Below, piece by piece: positions 25,534-36,800 of a stretch of 64,000 nt of DNA; positions within the stretch are counted from its first letter, which is position 1, and every line of letters starts with the position of its first letter. The notes under the pieces were generated by a model. That model saw nothing but the letters and a program-made list of their open reading frames with translations. It did no database searches and was not told where the DNA came from. The translations under genes and the position numbers were made by a program. The DNA is from G965216255 sp965216255 (GTDB taxonomy: Bacteria; Bacteroidota; Rhodothermia; Rhodothermales; Bin80). The DNA lies in assembly GCA_965216255.1 (NCBI GenBank), contig OZ244148.1, positions 5,208,001 to 5,272,000 on the forward strand, in the 5' to 3' direction.

Positions 25534-28500
25534 GTGATTAGACGGTTCAGCTTTGCCGGGAACGGCGTGATGTGGTGGTGCGGCATGCTCTTGGCTTCCG
25601 GGAGCAGTGCCCAAAGCGTGACGCTCACGCTTGCGGAAGAAGGGCAGTCAGGTGCCGTTTATGAGTTGGCGGCAGCGTGGCCCATGCCGCTGCAAGCAAC
25701 ACTTGATTCCCTGGGCGCCGAGCTGCTCGATGACGAGACTCTCCTGGCAATTTCGGGGGGAGGGCTCCTGGAGCGCTCGGAAATGCTGCGACTGCCGACG
25801 CTTGCACTGCCCAGGCTGACGGTTTTGGCGAGTACCTTCGACGAAGTCCGGCTGCCGTCCGATTCAGCGCTTGCATCCATCGAATTTCTAGCCGGTCCGG
25901 TGGCTGCCGCCGGAGCACTGGGATGGGAAAGGAAGCGGCCAGCGGCAACGCTTGTAGTGCGCACGCTTACTTATGACCGCGAGTCCGGCACGCTCCGCCG
26001 GTACCGCCACGTCCGCGTAGCGGTGGACTATTCACAAAGTGCACCGGCGCGAAAGGCTTCCTCTCTTGGCCAGACGGCCCGCGTGGAGAGCGTGCTGGCC
26101 TCCGGCTCGATTTTCAAGCTTGCCATTCGTGAAGAGGGTATCTACCGGATTGACAGGGCATTTCTATCTGCCCTGCCAGGCTTTACCGGGAATCTTGGCA
26201 GCATCGATCCGGGGAGCGTGCGGGTCTACGGTAACGGCGGGGCGCCCCTGCCGGCGCTTAACAGCGTGCCGCGCCCCGTAGACCTTGTGGAAAATCAGGT
26301 CATCGTGCACGGCGGAGGAGATGGCTCTTTTGATGAAGGAGACGCTGTATGGTTCTATGGAGCTCCCCCGCAAGGCTGGAATTTGGTGCCCGATCTTGAT
26401 AGCCGCGGATTGCCGGTGTACGATGAAAGTGGCCGCGCTGCCTACGCATGGGAGCATTTTGTCCATCCCTACTCCAACGAGAATTTCTATTTCATAAAGG
26501 TAGACGACGCAGAGAATGCCGGCCTCGAGCGCCTGGCATTTTCTGACGTACAGGCAGCAGTGCAGCTCACGCAGATTGTCGGGCGCTACGCCTTAGACAT
26601 GGATGACTTTCTGTGGGCGCGTGAAAGGGGTGGAACCGGCCATACATGGGTTAGCAACCTCCTTATCTTTGCCGGCGCCGAACTGCCTGTACTTGAGAAT
26701 GTAGCGCTGCCGGGCCTGGCAGCAGGGCGCATCCTGTACCGTGCGCGTGCGGCCGTGCAGTCCAACCCGGCGACTGAAGTCTTCTTTGCATCAGGGGGCG
26801 CCATACTGGCCGCAGCCAATTTCGGGGCCGTATCCTCCAGTTCAACGGTCACGGTCGCCCGGTCGGGCATCGTGGAGTTCGAGCAGACAGTTTCAGCAGG
26901 TCAAACCCTGACTCTTAGCCTTCAGCTGGGGTCACAGTCTGAAAGCCCGCAGGCGGCGCTCGACTGGGTGCGCGTATTCTACCCAAAGAATCTGCAGGCG
27001 ACAGAGCAGGCTCTCCGCTTTCACACACCGGCCGGAGAGGCGGGCGTATTTGAGGCGGTGCTTGCGGGGTATGACAGCGAACCCTGGGTGCTGGACATCA
27101 CGGTTCCAGGGCAATATGTATGGCTGGGGACCCGGGCCTCCGGTGACCGCTACCGGGTGCAGGTAGAGGTAAAGCATGAAGCGCAGCCACGCGAACTGAT
27201 TGCATTCACCGAATCCAATGTGCGTGCCCTGGTGGTGGAAGATGCCTGCGGGGAGGCATGCCGCGTAGAGCCGCAGAATCTTCACGGCACTCAGGACTGG
27301 CCAGCCTTCGTCATTGTCGCACCCAGGGTGTTCCTGCCCCAGGCAAGTGAGCTCGCTGCCATGCGGCGCGAAGAGGGCCTCAGCGTGGAGGTTGTGGATG
27401 TGGAGCACGTCTTCAATGAATTCGCCGGCGGGCTACGGGACTTCCGGGGGCTCCGAGACTACTTTAAATTCCTCTACGACCGGGCGCCGGATCAGCAGCG
27501 GCTTCTTCGCTATGTGCTCTTCTACGGCGACGGGCATTACAACTATCGTGATTTGGGCGGCAAGGCCCCGGAAATCCCCAATCTTATTCCGCCGTTCGAA
27601 ACAGAGGAGTCGTGGTTCCCCGAAGAGACCTATACCTCTGACGACTACTTCGGACTGCTGGACGACAATGAAGGGTTGTGGCCGTTTACTCGCCAGACAT
27701 TTCATGGCTCAAATGAGTCGTTGAACGAGCGTGTGGACATTGGCATTGGCCGATTTACGGTCCATACCGAGGAGCAGGCGCAAACGGTGCTTAACAAGGT
27801 CAAGCACTATAAGTCGGCTGCCTCCTATGGCCCATGGCGTCAGCGCTACCTCTTTATAGCCGACGACGGACCAACGGGGGTTGCAGGCGTGCAAAACGAT
27901 CGGGATCTGCATACCCAGAATACAGATGTTGTGGCAGAGACTGTGGCCCAGCGGGCTCCCGAGATTGATCAGGAAAAGGTGTATGCCATTTCCTATCCCC
28001 GGGAATTTCGCAACCAGTGGCGGGTGCCGGGGGCACGGCAAGACATTCTTTCGGCCATCCGCAGTGGCGTACTGGTGGTGAATTACAGTGGTCATGGGGC
28101 AGAGAACGGACTCGCCCAGGAAAACCTCTTTAACATTGATGACGCCCGAAACCTGGAGAATTACGACGCGCTGCCCATATTCATAACGGCGACCTGCTCG
28201 TTCGGCCGGTGGGATTTGGCCAATGAGCAAAGCGGGGCGGAAGAGTTGCTGCTCAACCCAAACGGAGGGGCCATTGCGCTGCTTACGACGGTGCGCAGCG
28301 TCTACACGTCCGGGAATTCACAGTCGCTGAATGTTGGACTAAATGTGGCGCTGAATGATCACCTCTTTCAGAGAGATGAGGCGGGGCGGCCACACCGCCT
28401 TGGTGACGCGCTCCGGCTGACGAAGAATACGCGCGTCGGATTCGAGGGCAATAACCGCAAATTCAATTTACTCGGAGATCCCTCGATGCGGATTGGCATC

Positions 28501-29604
28501 CCGGAGCTCACGGCCGTATTGACGTCACTCAATGACCAATCGCTTGCCGGTCCGGTGGCACGTCTCCGGGCGCTTGAGCGCGTAACATTACAGGGTGAAG
28601 TCCAGCGCCAAGATGGCAGCATGGATGCCGATTTTGACGGCGCCGTTACCTTGACCGTTTATGATGCCGCGCGCCGCATTGTAATCCCGCCCGAAGTGCA
28701 CCGCTATATGCCCCGTGCGTATTACACCGTTCGGGAAGATCTCATTTGGCGGGGGCGCACCAGAATTACCGGTGGGAAATTCGAAGCCACCTTTGTTGTG
28801 CCCAAGGACATTTCGTATAGCGACAGGCCGGGTCGCATATCCGTCTACGGGGCGTCGGGTGAGACACATGCGCTGGGCTATTCGCAGAATTTCCTCGTTG
28901 GGGGAACGGCAGACGACGTGCCGGACGATACGGAGGGACCTAGCATAGAATTATTCCTCGGCGATGAGACCTTTACCAGTGGGCAGCTGACGACAGCACA
29001 GCCGGAGCTACTCGTAAAGCTCTACGACGAAAGCGGCATCAATACGGTGGGTGCGGGCGTTGGCCACGAAATGCTTCTGGTCGTTGATGGCGACGAACAG
29101 AGCGCCGTCAATATTGGTGGCCTGTATGAGAGCGATGAGAACTCCTTCCAGCGGGGCCGTGTCGCTTATGTATTCGATGAGCCGCTGGATGCCGGCATGC
29201 ACTCCGCAGCGATACGGGCCTGGGATGTGCTGAACAACTCCGGAAAGCATGAGATCGACTTCGTCGTCGCGGAATCCGAGGCTCTTGACGTCCGTAACAT
29301 TTTCAATTACCCCAATCCCACTACAGGACCAACGCGATTCATCTTCGAGCACAATCAGCCCGTTGGAACACCTGTTCGGGTACAGGTTCGAATCTACACC
29401 CTGGCGGGCCGTCCAGTACGTACTATCGAGGCCGATGACCTGTTGCCTGGCGGTGCCATGCACGTAATGTGGGATGGCACAGACGACGAATACGTACGAC
29501 TGTCTCCTGGCGTGTACCTATACAAGGTGCGTGTGGAGGTAGGCGGCATAAGCGGAGAAAAACAGGTATCCGAAGCCATTGAACGGCTTGCCATCGTGCG
29601 CTAG
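25534..29604 (+). CDS. porU: Type IX secretion system sortase PorU
   Basis: A 1356-residue outer-surface protein of the C25 (gingipain-like) cysteine peptidase family. A signal peptide (MIRRFSFAGNGVMWWCGMLL) is followed by beta-rich N-terminal domains (EEGIYRIDRAFL near residue 200), then the peptidase core with His854 in NYSGHGAENGL and Cys888 in TATCSFGRWD. The C-terminus has a FlgD-like/sorting domain (NIFNYPNPTTGPTRF ... SPGVYLYKV). PorU cuts the C-terminal signal of T9SS cargo and joins it to the lipid anchor. The start is GTG with AAAGGG just before it. porV follows after 35 bases, the usual pairing. Length is at the upper end of the family. Confidence 0.93.
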   Translation: MIRRFSFAGNGVMWWCGMLLASGSSAQSVTLTLAEEGQSGAVYELAAAWPMPLQATLDSLGAELLDDETLLAISGGGLLERSEMLRLPTLALPRLTVLASTFDEVRLPSDSALASIEFLAGPVAAAGALGWERKRPAATLVVRTLTYDRESGTLRRYRHVRVAVDYSQSAPARKASSLGQTARVESVLASGSIFKLAIREEGIYRIDRAFLSALPGFTGNLGSIDPGSVRVYGNGGAPLPALNSVPRPVDLVENQVIVHGGGDGSFDEGDAVWFYGAPPQGWNLVPDLDSRGLPVYDESGRAAYAWEHFVHPYSNENFYFIKVDDAENAGLERLAFSDVQAAVQLTQIVGRYALDMDDFLWARERGGTGHTWVSNLLIFAGAELPVLENVALPGLAAGRILYRARAAVQSNPATEVFFASGGAILAAANFGAVSSSSTVTVARSGIVEFEQTVSAGQTLTLSLQLGSQSESPQAALDWVRVFYPKNLQATEQALRFHTPAGEAGVFEAVLAGYDSEPWVLDITVPGQYVWLGTRASGDRYRVQVEVKHEAQPRELIAFTESNVRALVVEDACGEACRVEPQNLHGTQDWPAFVIVAPRVFLPQASELAAMRREEGLSVEVVDVEHVFNEFAGGLRDFRGLRDYFKFLYDRAPDQQRLLRYVLFYGDGHYNYRDLGGKAPEIPNLIPPFETEESWFPEETYTSDDYFGLLDDNEGLWPFTRQTFHGSNESLNERVDIGIGRFTVHTEEQAQTVLNKVKHYKSAASYGPWRQRYLFIADDGPTGVAGVQNDRDLHTQNTDVVAETVAQRAPEIDQEKVYAISYPREFRNQWRVPGARQDILSAIRSGVLVVNYSGHGAENGLAQENLFNIDDARNLENYDALPIFITATCSFGRWDLANEQSGAEELLLNPNGGAIALLTTVRSVYTSGNSQSLNVGLNVALNDHLFQRDEAGRPHRLGDALRLTKNTRVGFEGNNRKFNLLGDPSMRIGIPELTAVLTSLNDQSLAGPVARLRALERVTLQGEVQRQDGSMDADFDGAVTLTVYDAARRIVIPPEVHRYMPRAYYTVREDLIWRGRTRITGGKFEATFVVPKDISYSDRPGRISVYGASGETHALGYSQNFLVGGTADDVPDDTEGPSIELFLGDETFTSGQLTTAQPELLVKLYDESGINTVGAGVGHEMLLVVDGDEQSAVNIGGLYESDENSFQRGRVAYVFDEPLDAGMHSAAIRAWDVLNNSGKHEIDFVVAESEALDVRNIFNYPNPTTGPTRFIFEHNQPVGTPVRVQVRIYTLAGRPVRTIEADDLLPGGAMHVMWDGTDDEYVRLSPGVYLYKVRVEVGGISGEKQVSEAIERLAIVR

Positions 29605-29639
29605 CACTACCGACAACCAAACAAGTGTGCGTTTTCACC

Positions 29640-30845
29640 ATGCGTCTCATGCCCATTCCAATAATCGATCGTCCTGGCATTGGCTGCTACGTTGCCTGCT
29701 GTGGACTCCTGCTTTTTAGTGCCGCGCTGCGACCGGCGCAGGCACAGATCGGCGGTGCTGCCGTGGTTTTCCTCATGATAGAGCCGGACAGCCGGTCCGC
29801 GGGCATGGGCAATGCCGGGGTTGCTTTGGCCGACAATGCCAATGCCATCTTTTGGAATCCGGCAGGTCTGGCCGAACAGGAGGGTACGGAAGTGGCGCTA
29901 ACCCATTCAAACTGGCTGCCGGAATTCAGCTCGGACATCTTTTACGAATACCTGGTAGCAAAACAGCATATCGAGGGATGGGGGACGCTGGGTGCTCACC
30001 TGACATATCTTTTCTTGGGAGAGCACGATTACCGGGATGCGCAAAACAACGATCTTGGCGAATTTCGTTCCTATGATCTGGCAGCTGGGCTTTCCTACGG
30101 CTTCAAACTAACGCCCGGTCTTTCCGTCGGCACGGGTGTACGCCTCATCTATTCGAGCCTTGCCAATGTAAAGGTGGAGGCTCAGCAGACGAATCCGGGC
30201 GTTTCGGTAGGAATTGATCTCGGCGTGCTCTTCCGAACGCGGAAATTCGGTGTAGGCCTTGCAGATGCCCAGTACTCTGCCGGATTCAATCTGGCCAATA
30301 TGGGGCCCAAGATACAATATTCGGATAGTGAGCAGGCAGATCCAATCCCCACGTCCATCCGTGTGGGACACGCCTTCACCTATGAATTCGATGAGTACAA
30401 CAAGGTCACCTTTGTCAACGATTATTCGAAAATCCTGACGCGCCAACGAGTAACGGAGACATGCATTGATCCGGCAGACCCCGAAACGTGCCGACCCGAG
30501 TACCCATCGGATCCGTTCTACAAGGCCCTGTTTTCCTCCTGGACCACTATCAATGTGCGTCGCACCGCGACAACCGACGAAGAGGCGGAATTCGAGACGC
30601 TTTCGGTGGTGGACCAACTCCTTATTTCTAGCGGATTTGAATACTGGTACAATAATCTTTTTGCCATACGCGCTGGCTATTTCTACGAGAATCCGTACAA
30701 TGGCAACCGGCAATTCCTCACCTTCGGAGCTGGTATTCGCTACAATATCGTGGGCGTGGACTTCTCGTATATCTATGCACTTGAAGAGCACCATCCGCTC
30801 TCCAATACGATGAGGTTCTCCCTGCTGCTAGACTTTATCAAGTAA
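29640..30845 (+). CDS. porV: Type IX secretion system outer-membrane protein PorV
   Basis: A 401-residue barrel of the FadL-like PorV family, which ferries T9SS cargo from the translocon to PorU. The signal peptide ends RPAQAQ; the mature N-terminus has FLMIEPDSRSAGMGNAGVALADNANAIFWNPAGL, of which the SRSAGMG/NPAGL pair is the hallmark. An ELALTHSNWLP-like strand and the closing LDFIK follow. I start at the ATG at 29640; a GTG at 29625 is in frame. It lies 35 bases after porU and 24 before the M6-like gene, so all belong to one transcript. Confidence 0.93.
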   Translation: MRLMPIPIIDRPGIGCYVACCGLLLFSAALRPAQAQIGGAAVVFLMIEPDSRSAGMGNAGVALADNANAIFWNPAGLAEQEGTEVALTHSNWLPEFSSDIFYEYLVAKQHIEGWGTLGAHLTYLFLGEHDYRDAQNNDLGEFRSYDLAAGLSYGFKLTPGLSVGTGVRLIYSSLANVKVEAQQTNPGVSVGIDLGVLFRTRKFGVGLADAQYSAGFNLANMGPKIQYSDSEQADPIPTSIRVGHAFTYEFDEYNKVTFVNDYSKILTRQRVTETCIDPADPETCRPEYPSDPFYKALFSSWTTINVRRTATTDEEAEFETLSVVDQLLISSGFEYWYNNLFAIRAGYFYENPYNGNRQFLTFGAGIRYNIVGVDFSYIYALEEHHPLSNTMRFSLLLDFIK

Positions 30846-30869
30846 CTAGGGTGGAATGCGGGAGATTGC

Positions 30870-33863
30870 ATGGGTGCCAGTGCCGGGGCAGCGAGTCTAG
30901 GACGTAGCCTCTGGCTGCGGGTCTGGATATTTGGGGCAATCTTGCTGCTGCCCTCTCTAGGCTGGGCCCAGCTGGCCGGACCCTATTATCATGTGGTCGC
31001 GCTCCGCGTAGAATTCCAGGCCGATACCACCCGCTATACGACGGGCGAGGGTACCTTTGCGGACAGTCTTTTTGCCGAAGGACTGGTGCCAACGATTGAT
31101 CCGCTGCCCCATGATGCGGCCTACTTTATGGCGCATCTTGCCTTTCTGGAAGACTACGTCAAGCGCGTCTCTGATGGACGTATGGAGGTATGGACCCACT
31201 TGCTCCCGGAGGTTGTACAGCTGGGCCAGAAAATGGAAGCCTATAGCCCCGTTGGTCTCGAAGCTGATGGAGACGCGGAGCGCCGGAAGCTTGCCGCCAT
31301 GATTGAGGAGGCTTGGAGTGAGGCCTCACGCTCGAGCCGGTTTGATATTCGAATACTTGACCCGGCCCGTACCGCATTCATCATCTTTCATGCGGGCGTG
31401 GGCCGGGATGTCGAATTGTTGGGGACCATTCTGGACAAGACGCCGCTAGATTTGCCTTCCATCTTTATCTCTGCCCCGGAGCTTGCACGCCTGGGCGCCG
31501 ACGCTATCACGTTCAAGGGGATTCCGGTAGGAGGTACATCCATCTTGCCGCGGACGGAGTCCCGCCAGGGACACAATCCGCTGACGGATGAGGCTGTACT
31601 GCTGGAGCTTTCCATCAACGGGCTGCTTGCGGCTAGCTTCCTCAACCACCTGGGCGTTCCCGATCTATTCAATACCGAGACGGGAGAGTCGGCCATAGGG
31701 CCGTATGGCCTCATGGATCCGGCAGGCATTTTCGCGTATGCCGGGATGTTGCCTCCAGAGCCCAGTGCCTGGACGCGTCAGCTGCTTGGATGGCTCGATA
31801 CGGACGTGGTGCGCGGTAAGAAGGAGCAGGTTGTGGAGCTTGCCGCCGCAGGCTTACCGGGATCCAATGCGGTCCGCGTAGAAATCTCCGAATACGAGTA
31901 TTTTCTGGTAGAGAACCGCCACCGGGATCCGGAGGGAGACGGGCTCGTCCTGCAGGTCTGGCAACAGGGCACGGTGGTGGAGCAGCGCTTCTTTGGCGTA
32001 GCAGACGACTTTAGCCCCTTTAGTGTCGACGCCTTTGTGGGGGGTGTAGTCGTCGGTGCGGACAATTATGATTTTGCGTTGCCGGGAAGAGACGCCGAGG
32101 ATCGGCAGTTTGAGGGTGGCATATTGGTGTGGCACGTGGACGAGCGGCGCGTTGTCGACGGCCAGTTCAACAGTGACCCAGGCAATCGTGCGATAGACCT
32201 TGAAGAAGCGGACTCCGCCCAGGAGCTCGGGACCGACGGGTATTTCGGCTCGCCCTATGATTTTTTTTTCGAGGGAAACGACACGCAGGTGCTGCTTCCA
32301 AGCGGTGCAGCCATCCGTCTGTACAAGAACCGCTTTGCTTCTAATACGACACCCAGCAGCCTCACGAATGCAGGCGGCCACAGCTTCATTGTGCTGGAGC
32401 AGTTTTCTGCGCCGGGTCCCGTGATGACTTTCACCTACCGGCAAGAAGGCGCCCATGGCATAGAGGAGCGGGATTTGCACGTGCTTGAGGGAGCCCGGTT
32501 TGGGGAAGGCAGTGCCATCCTTGAGCTCCCGAACGTTACCTACGCGCATGCCGCCACTGCAGGACTGCTCTATGTGCTTGCAGGTGAGGGGCCGACTTCT
32601 GTCGTCTCCGCAGTCACCAAGCCGGTACCCACCGCGGCTGGATTCGTCGTACTGCAGGAAGAGTCCGGGGCCTTTGCACTACGAGAATACCAGGTAGACA
32701 ACGGGGTGCCCGTGCCTTCCCGGGCCCTTGCCGTGCCCGCGCCGGGCCTTGTCCCAAAGGGGCCCTTGCTGCAGGTCGGAGGCGCGGTCCATGTGCTGCT
32801 TGGAGGCGCTGACAGGTCCGTGGTGGCCTCGCTGGATGGTTCGCTGACCACCAGGCAGATCGACGGCGTAGGCGAAGGGATCGGCCTAGCCGGCGATAGG
32901 GAAGCCCTCGTAGTCGGGCGGCGGGGCGTGCGGGTCGTGGATGGGGCTTTGGCATGGGACTATGAGCTGGTTGCAGCGGAGACGGTGGGGCATCCCGCCT
33001 TTGGACGTGACAGGCGCGGACTGTGGGGCGTGCTGTCGCTGCCGGACCGGCAGCAACTCCTTGTGCTGGAGGCGGGGGGCAGGGTCTGGGAGCAGGATGT
33101 AGGCCGCTATGCGTCGGCGGACCAGGTGCTGTCCCGTTATCCGGTCCTAGCGGACCTGGATCAAGATGGCCTCCTGGAAATAGTGGTCACAGCGGGTGAC
33201 GTGGTGTATGCCTTTCATGACACGGGTGCGCTCGCAGATGGGTACCCCATCCATATCGGGACCCCGGTGCGGGCGCAGCCGCTAGTAGTGGAGCTATCCG
33301 GCAGCGATGCCCGTGCTATCGTGCTGGCCGGGATGAATGGCGAGCTATATGCGTTTGAGCGTGGACAATTAATGCCTGGCTTTCCGCTGCATGTGGGCGG
33401 CGCGATAGATGCCACGCCGTGGCTTGGCGATGGCCGTCTAACGATTGTCTCGCGCAGCGGCCGGCTGCGCGCCTATGCGTGGCAAGCCATCGTTAGCGCA
33501 CCGTGGGGCGAGCTCTACGGCACAAGCACTAACAGTAGCGTCGCGATAACCGCCGACAGACCCGCAGCAGCGGGTCCAGACCTTATTGTTGACGCCGAAA
33601 CCTACAACTGGCCTAATCCCATTCGAAACGGCCAGTCCTTCCTTCGGTGCACGACGCGGGAAGATGCCGATGTGCGCGTAAGCATCACAGATGCCGCGGG
33701 CATGCTTGTAGACGAATTGGCCTTTGTGGCCAGGGCCCAGCGGCCGGTGGAAATGCCGTGGCAAACCAATGCGGCCAGCGGTCTGTACTATGCCCGCATC
33801 ACGGCCACCGCCGCAAGCGGACGCTCAGGCACGAAACTGGTCAAGATGGCCGTTATCCGATGA
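30870..33863 (+). CDS. M6-like secreted protein with the HExxH site lost, T9SS sorting domain
   Basis: A 997-residue protein. A signal peptide ends near GWAQLAGPYYH. Residues about 30-330 follow the immune-inhibitor-A/M6 protease domain (VALRVEFQADTT, YFMAHLAFLEDYVKRVSDGR, GVPDLFNTETG, IGPYGLMD). Where family members read HEFGHxLGLPDLYD, this protein reads ASFLNHLGVPDLFN: H, E and second H are A255, S256 and N259, so it should not bind zinc. Then come Ile/Val-rich repeats like an FG-GAP propeller (VLADLDQDGLLEIVV) and a sorting domain (ETYNWPNPIRNGQSF ... KLVKMAVIR). It is probably a surface-anchored binding or scaffold protein. Its stop overlaps the next ATG. Confidence 0.8.
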   Translation: MGASAGAASLGRSLWLRVWIFGAILLLPSLGWAQLAGPYYHVVALRVEFQADTTRYTTGEGTFADSLFAEGLVPTIDPLPHDAAYFMAHLAFLEDYVKRVSDGRMEVWTHLLPEVVQLGQKMEAYSPVGLEADGDAERRKLAAMIEEAWSEASRSSRFDIRILDPARTAFIIFHAGVGRDVELLGTILDKTPLDLPSIFISAPELARLGADAITFKGIPVGGTSILPRTESRQGHNPLTDEAVLLELSINGLLAASFLNHLGVPDLFNTETGESAIGPYGLMDPAGIFAYAGMLPPEPSAWTRQLLGWLDTDVVRGKKEQVVELAAAGLPGSNAVRVEISEYEYFLVENRHRDPEGDGLVLQVWQQGTVVEQRFFGVADDFSPFSVDAFVGGVVVGADNYDFALPGRDAEDRQFEGGILVWHVDERRVVDGQFNSDPGNRAIDLEEADSAQELGTDGYFGSPYDFFFEGNDTQVLLPSGAAIRLYKNRFASNTTPSSLTNAGGHSFIVLEQFSAPGPVMTFTYRQEGAHGIEERDLHVLEGARFGEGSAILELPNVTYAHAATAGLLYVLAGEGPTSVVSAVTKPVPTAAGFVVLQEESGAFALREYQVDNGVPVPSRALAVPAPGLVPKGPLLQVGGAVHVLLGGADRSVVASLDGSLTTRQIDGVGEGIGLAGDREALVVGRRGVRVVDGALAWDYELVAAETVGHPAFGRDRRGLWGVLSLPDRQQLLVLEAGGRVWEQDVGRYASADQVLSRYPVLADLDQDGLLEIVVTAGDVVYAFHDTGALADGYPIHIGTPVRAQPLVVELSGSDARAIVLAGMNGELYAFERGQLMPGFPLHVGGAIDATPWLGDGRLTIVSRSGRLRAYAWQAIVSAPWGELYGTSTNSSVAITADRPAAAGPDLIVDAETYNWPNPIRNGQSFLRCTTREDADVRVSITDAAGMLVDELAFVARAQRPVEMPWQTNAASGLYYARITATAASGRSGTKLVKMAVIR

Positions 33864-36800
33864 AGCTACGGCTTAAAATATCAATTTGGCTAGCGCTGCT
33901 GTTCGCGCTGCCGCTGCAGGCACAGGTGTCGCCGTCCCAGTATGATTTTGCGAGGCCGTCGCTCAATTGGTACACGCTGGAAACGGAACACTTTAACATA
34001 CTTTTTCATGCCGACGCGGACGGTGAGGGAAGTAGCAGGTCGGCCCAGGCTGTTGCTCTTATTGCCGAAGAAGTGTATGGCCCAATTACAGAATTGTATG
34101 CTCACAGGCCCAATTCACGTGTGAGCATCATTGTCAAGGACTACGAAGACTATTCCAATGGAGCGGCCTACTTCTTTGACAACAAAATAGAGATCTGGTC
34201 GCCGGCGTTGGATGTCCCACTAAGAGGAGATCACGACTGGCTCCGCAATGTAATCGCGCATGAATTCACGCACATCGTACAGGTGCAGGCCGCTATGGGC
34301 GTATCGCGTGGCCTGCCGCTGGGCTACTTGCAGATCCTGAACTACGAAAACGCCAAGCGCCCGGACGTCCTCTCCGGGTATCCCAATGTCATCGTAAGCT
34401 ACCCCGTGGTCAGCCTCAACAATCCAGCATGGTTCGCCGAAGGTACAGCACAGTACCAGCGGGAGACGATGGATTACGACCGATGGGATAGTCACCGCGA
34501 CATGATGCTGCGAAGCCGCGTCCTGGCGGGCGAGACGCTTTCGCTGGTAGAGATGGGAGGGTTCTACTCGAAGTCAAGCCTGATGCGGGAGGGGGTCTAT
34601 AATCACGGCTTCGCCTTCACGCGTTACTTGGCAAATACACGCGGGGAAAAGGTCCTGCGGGATATAACGTGGGCGCTGGGCCGGTGGCGAAACTGGAATG
34701 TCGAGCGGGCCATGGACGAGGCGCTGGGCCGGCCTGCGGCCGCTGTGTATGCCGCTTGGATGGATACCCTTGGCCGGAGTTACGCGCAGAGAACCCGCGC
34801 GATACGGGAGCACATAGTGGAAGGGAGCGTGATAGAAGAGGCGGGCTTTGCCAATTACGGTCCCACCTTTTCTCCAGACGGCAAACGTCTGGCCTTCGTG
34901 TCGAACCAGGGCCAGCACTTTAGTCGCACGAGTCTCTTCGTATACGACCTCGCACAGGAGTCCGCCTTGACCTATGATCTGGGCAAGGAGCAACCGGTGA
35001 CCCATACCTGCGCCTTCGGACACCGGCTTCGCAAGGGCGTCGGCAGATCCGTGACGTGGCGACCCGATGGTGAAGCGGTTGTATATGTCCGAAAGCGGCC
35101 CACGGCTGAGGGATACCTCTATGATGATTTGTACGAATTGGCCTTGCACAATAAGAAGGAAACGCGGCTGACGCGGCACGCGCGCGCGGCGCAGCCTTCG
35201 TACGCGCCGGACGGGGCATCCATTGCCTTTGTGCGGCAGAAGGACGGAACCACGAACCTGTACGTGCTGCGAAAGACTACGGGGCATATAGAGCCGCTTA
35301 CGGCTTACGACAACGGGACGCAGGTGAGCGACCCCGCCTGGCATCCCGCAGGGGAGTGGGTCTACTTTGCGCGCCGCGTGCCAGGCGCACACGAGCGCGA
35401 CATATGGCGCCTGCACGTTGGAACCAGGGCCCTGGAGGCTGTCGTTGCCACGCCGGCAGACGAGCGCTCACCGGCCTTTGGGAGCCGGGGCGAGGCGCTG
35501 CACTATGCCTCCGACCGCTCCGGTATTTTCAACTTGTACCGTCAGGAGGGCGGTAGGCCGATGGCGCTGACCAATGTGTTGGGAGGTGCCTTCATGCCCT
35601 CGGTCGGTGCGGATGGAAGCATTGCATACGCGCACTACCGGTGGGATGGATACAAGATTGCCTTGCTGGGCCGCCCGGTCGCGGTAGATGTCCCCGTCTA
35701 TCTTCCGCCGTCCGTTCTGCTAAAGAAGGCCGCCAAGCCGGCGCGTCCGGAGCTCGAGGACATGCCTGCACGGGCATCGGAGCGGGCTGCGCACGAGCGC
35801 GCGGAAGGCGGGCGGGCACCGGCGACGGATTCGCTCGCGGCAGAGCGATACGGCATGACTACGACGGGGTTCAGTTTCTTCCCGGTCCTGCGGCTTGACC
35901 AGTATGTTTCCCGCCGCCGCAGCGTGCTGGGCAGCCGGCTTCCAGATCTGACGCGCGCGGAAACGCTCGCGCGCAATATAAAGGTTGGCACCTACGTGGC
36001 TTCACGCGAAATCCTGGAGGGCGTGACGCTATTTGGCGGGCTGCTGCTCGGGCCGGGATCTCGGGAGGCCTCCTCCGTACCGGATTTCTTCTCGCCCTCT
36101 CGGCTTTTTTCCCTTGAGCGTGACGCCTTCCTGATATTCGATTACAGGAAAGGCTTGGGACTCATACCCCGGCGCTGGTCGCCACAGCTTTCGGTAGAGA
36201 TGTTCAATATCCGGCGCCACGTCAAAGAGGGGCTCTCCATCGAGGAATTTCCCTGTACGGCCTGTTTTCCGGATACGTCGAGGGTAGATTTGACCTATGC
36301 ATTGTGGGAGGCGGATCTGCACGCTAGGAGCAAGATAAGCGAGGCGCTGCTCTTGGAGGCTGGATATCGGTATAGTCCCTATCGCGTGGTAACGGAGCGT
36401 TTTTTCTCCAGGGAGGCGCAGCAGGCCATTCCGTCCTCGTCCTCCCGCTATTTTATCGGCCGGACCTTGCTTGCCACGGCCTATCTGGAATTCTTCCACG
36501 CCCACCGCGATGGAGATATGTATCCGCTGGGAGTACGACTGGAGCTGGGATTCGAAAACGAGCGGGGCCGGCTGTTACGCCGCTTTGATCTGGAGGAAGG
36601 CATCCTTAAGCCTGTGTACGAGCGTGACCGGTTTATTCGTCTTACGCTGCAGGGGATAGCAGGCATCGGACTGCCGGGCAGGGTACGAGGCGCGGGACAT
36701 GGTATGGCATTTCGCTGGCATGTCTCCAATATCCTGGGCAAGGCCGTGGACGATTTTTACGATGACTACGTAGGGGGGCTTTCCGGTGCGCGCGGTTATC

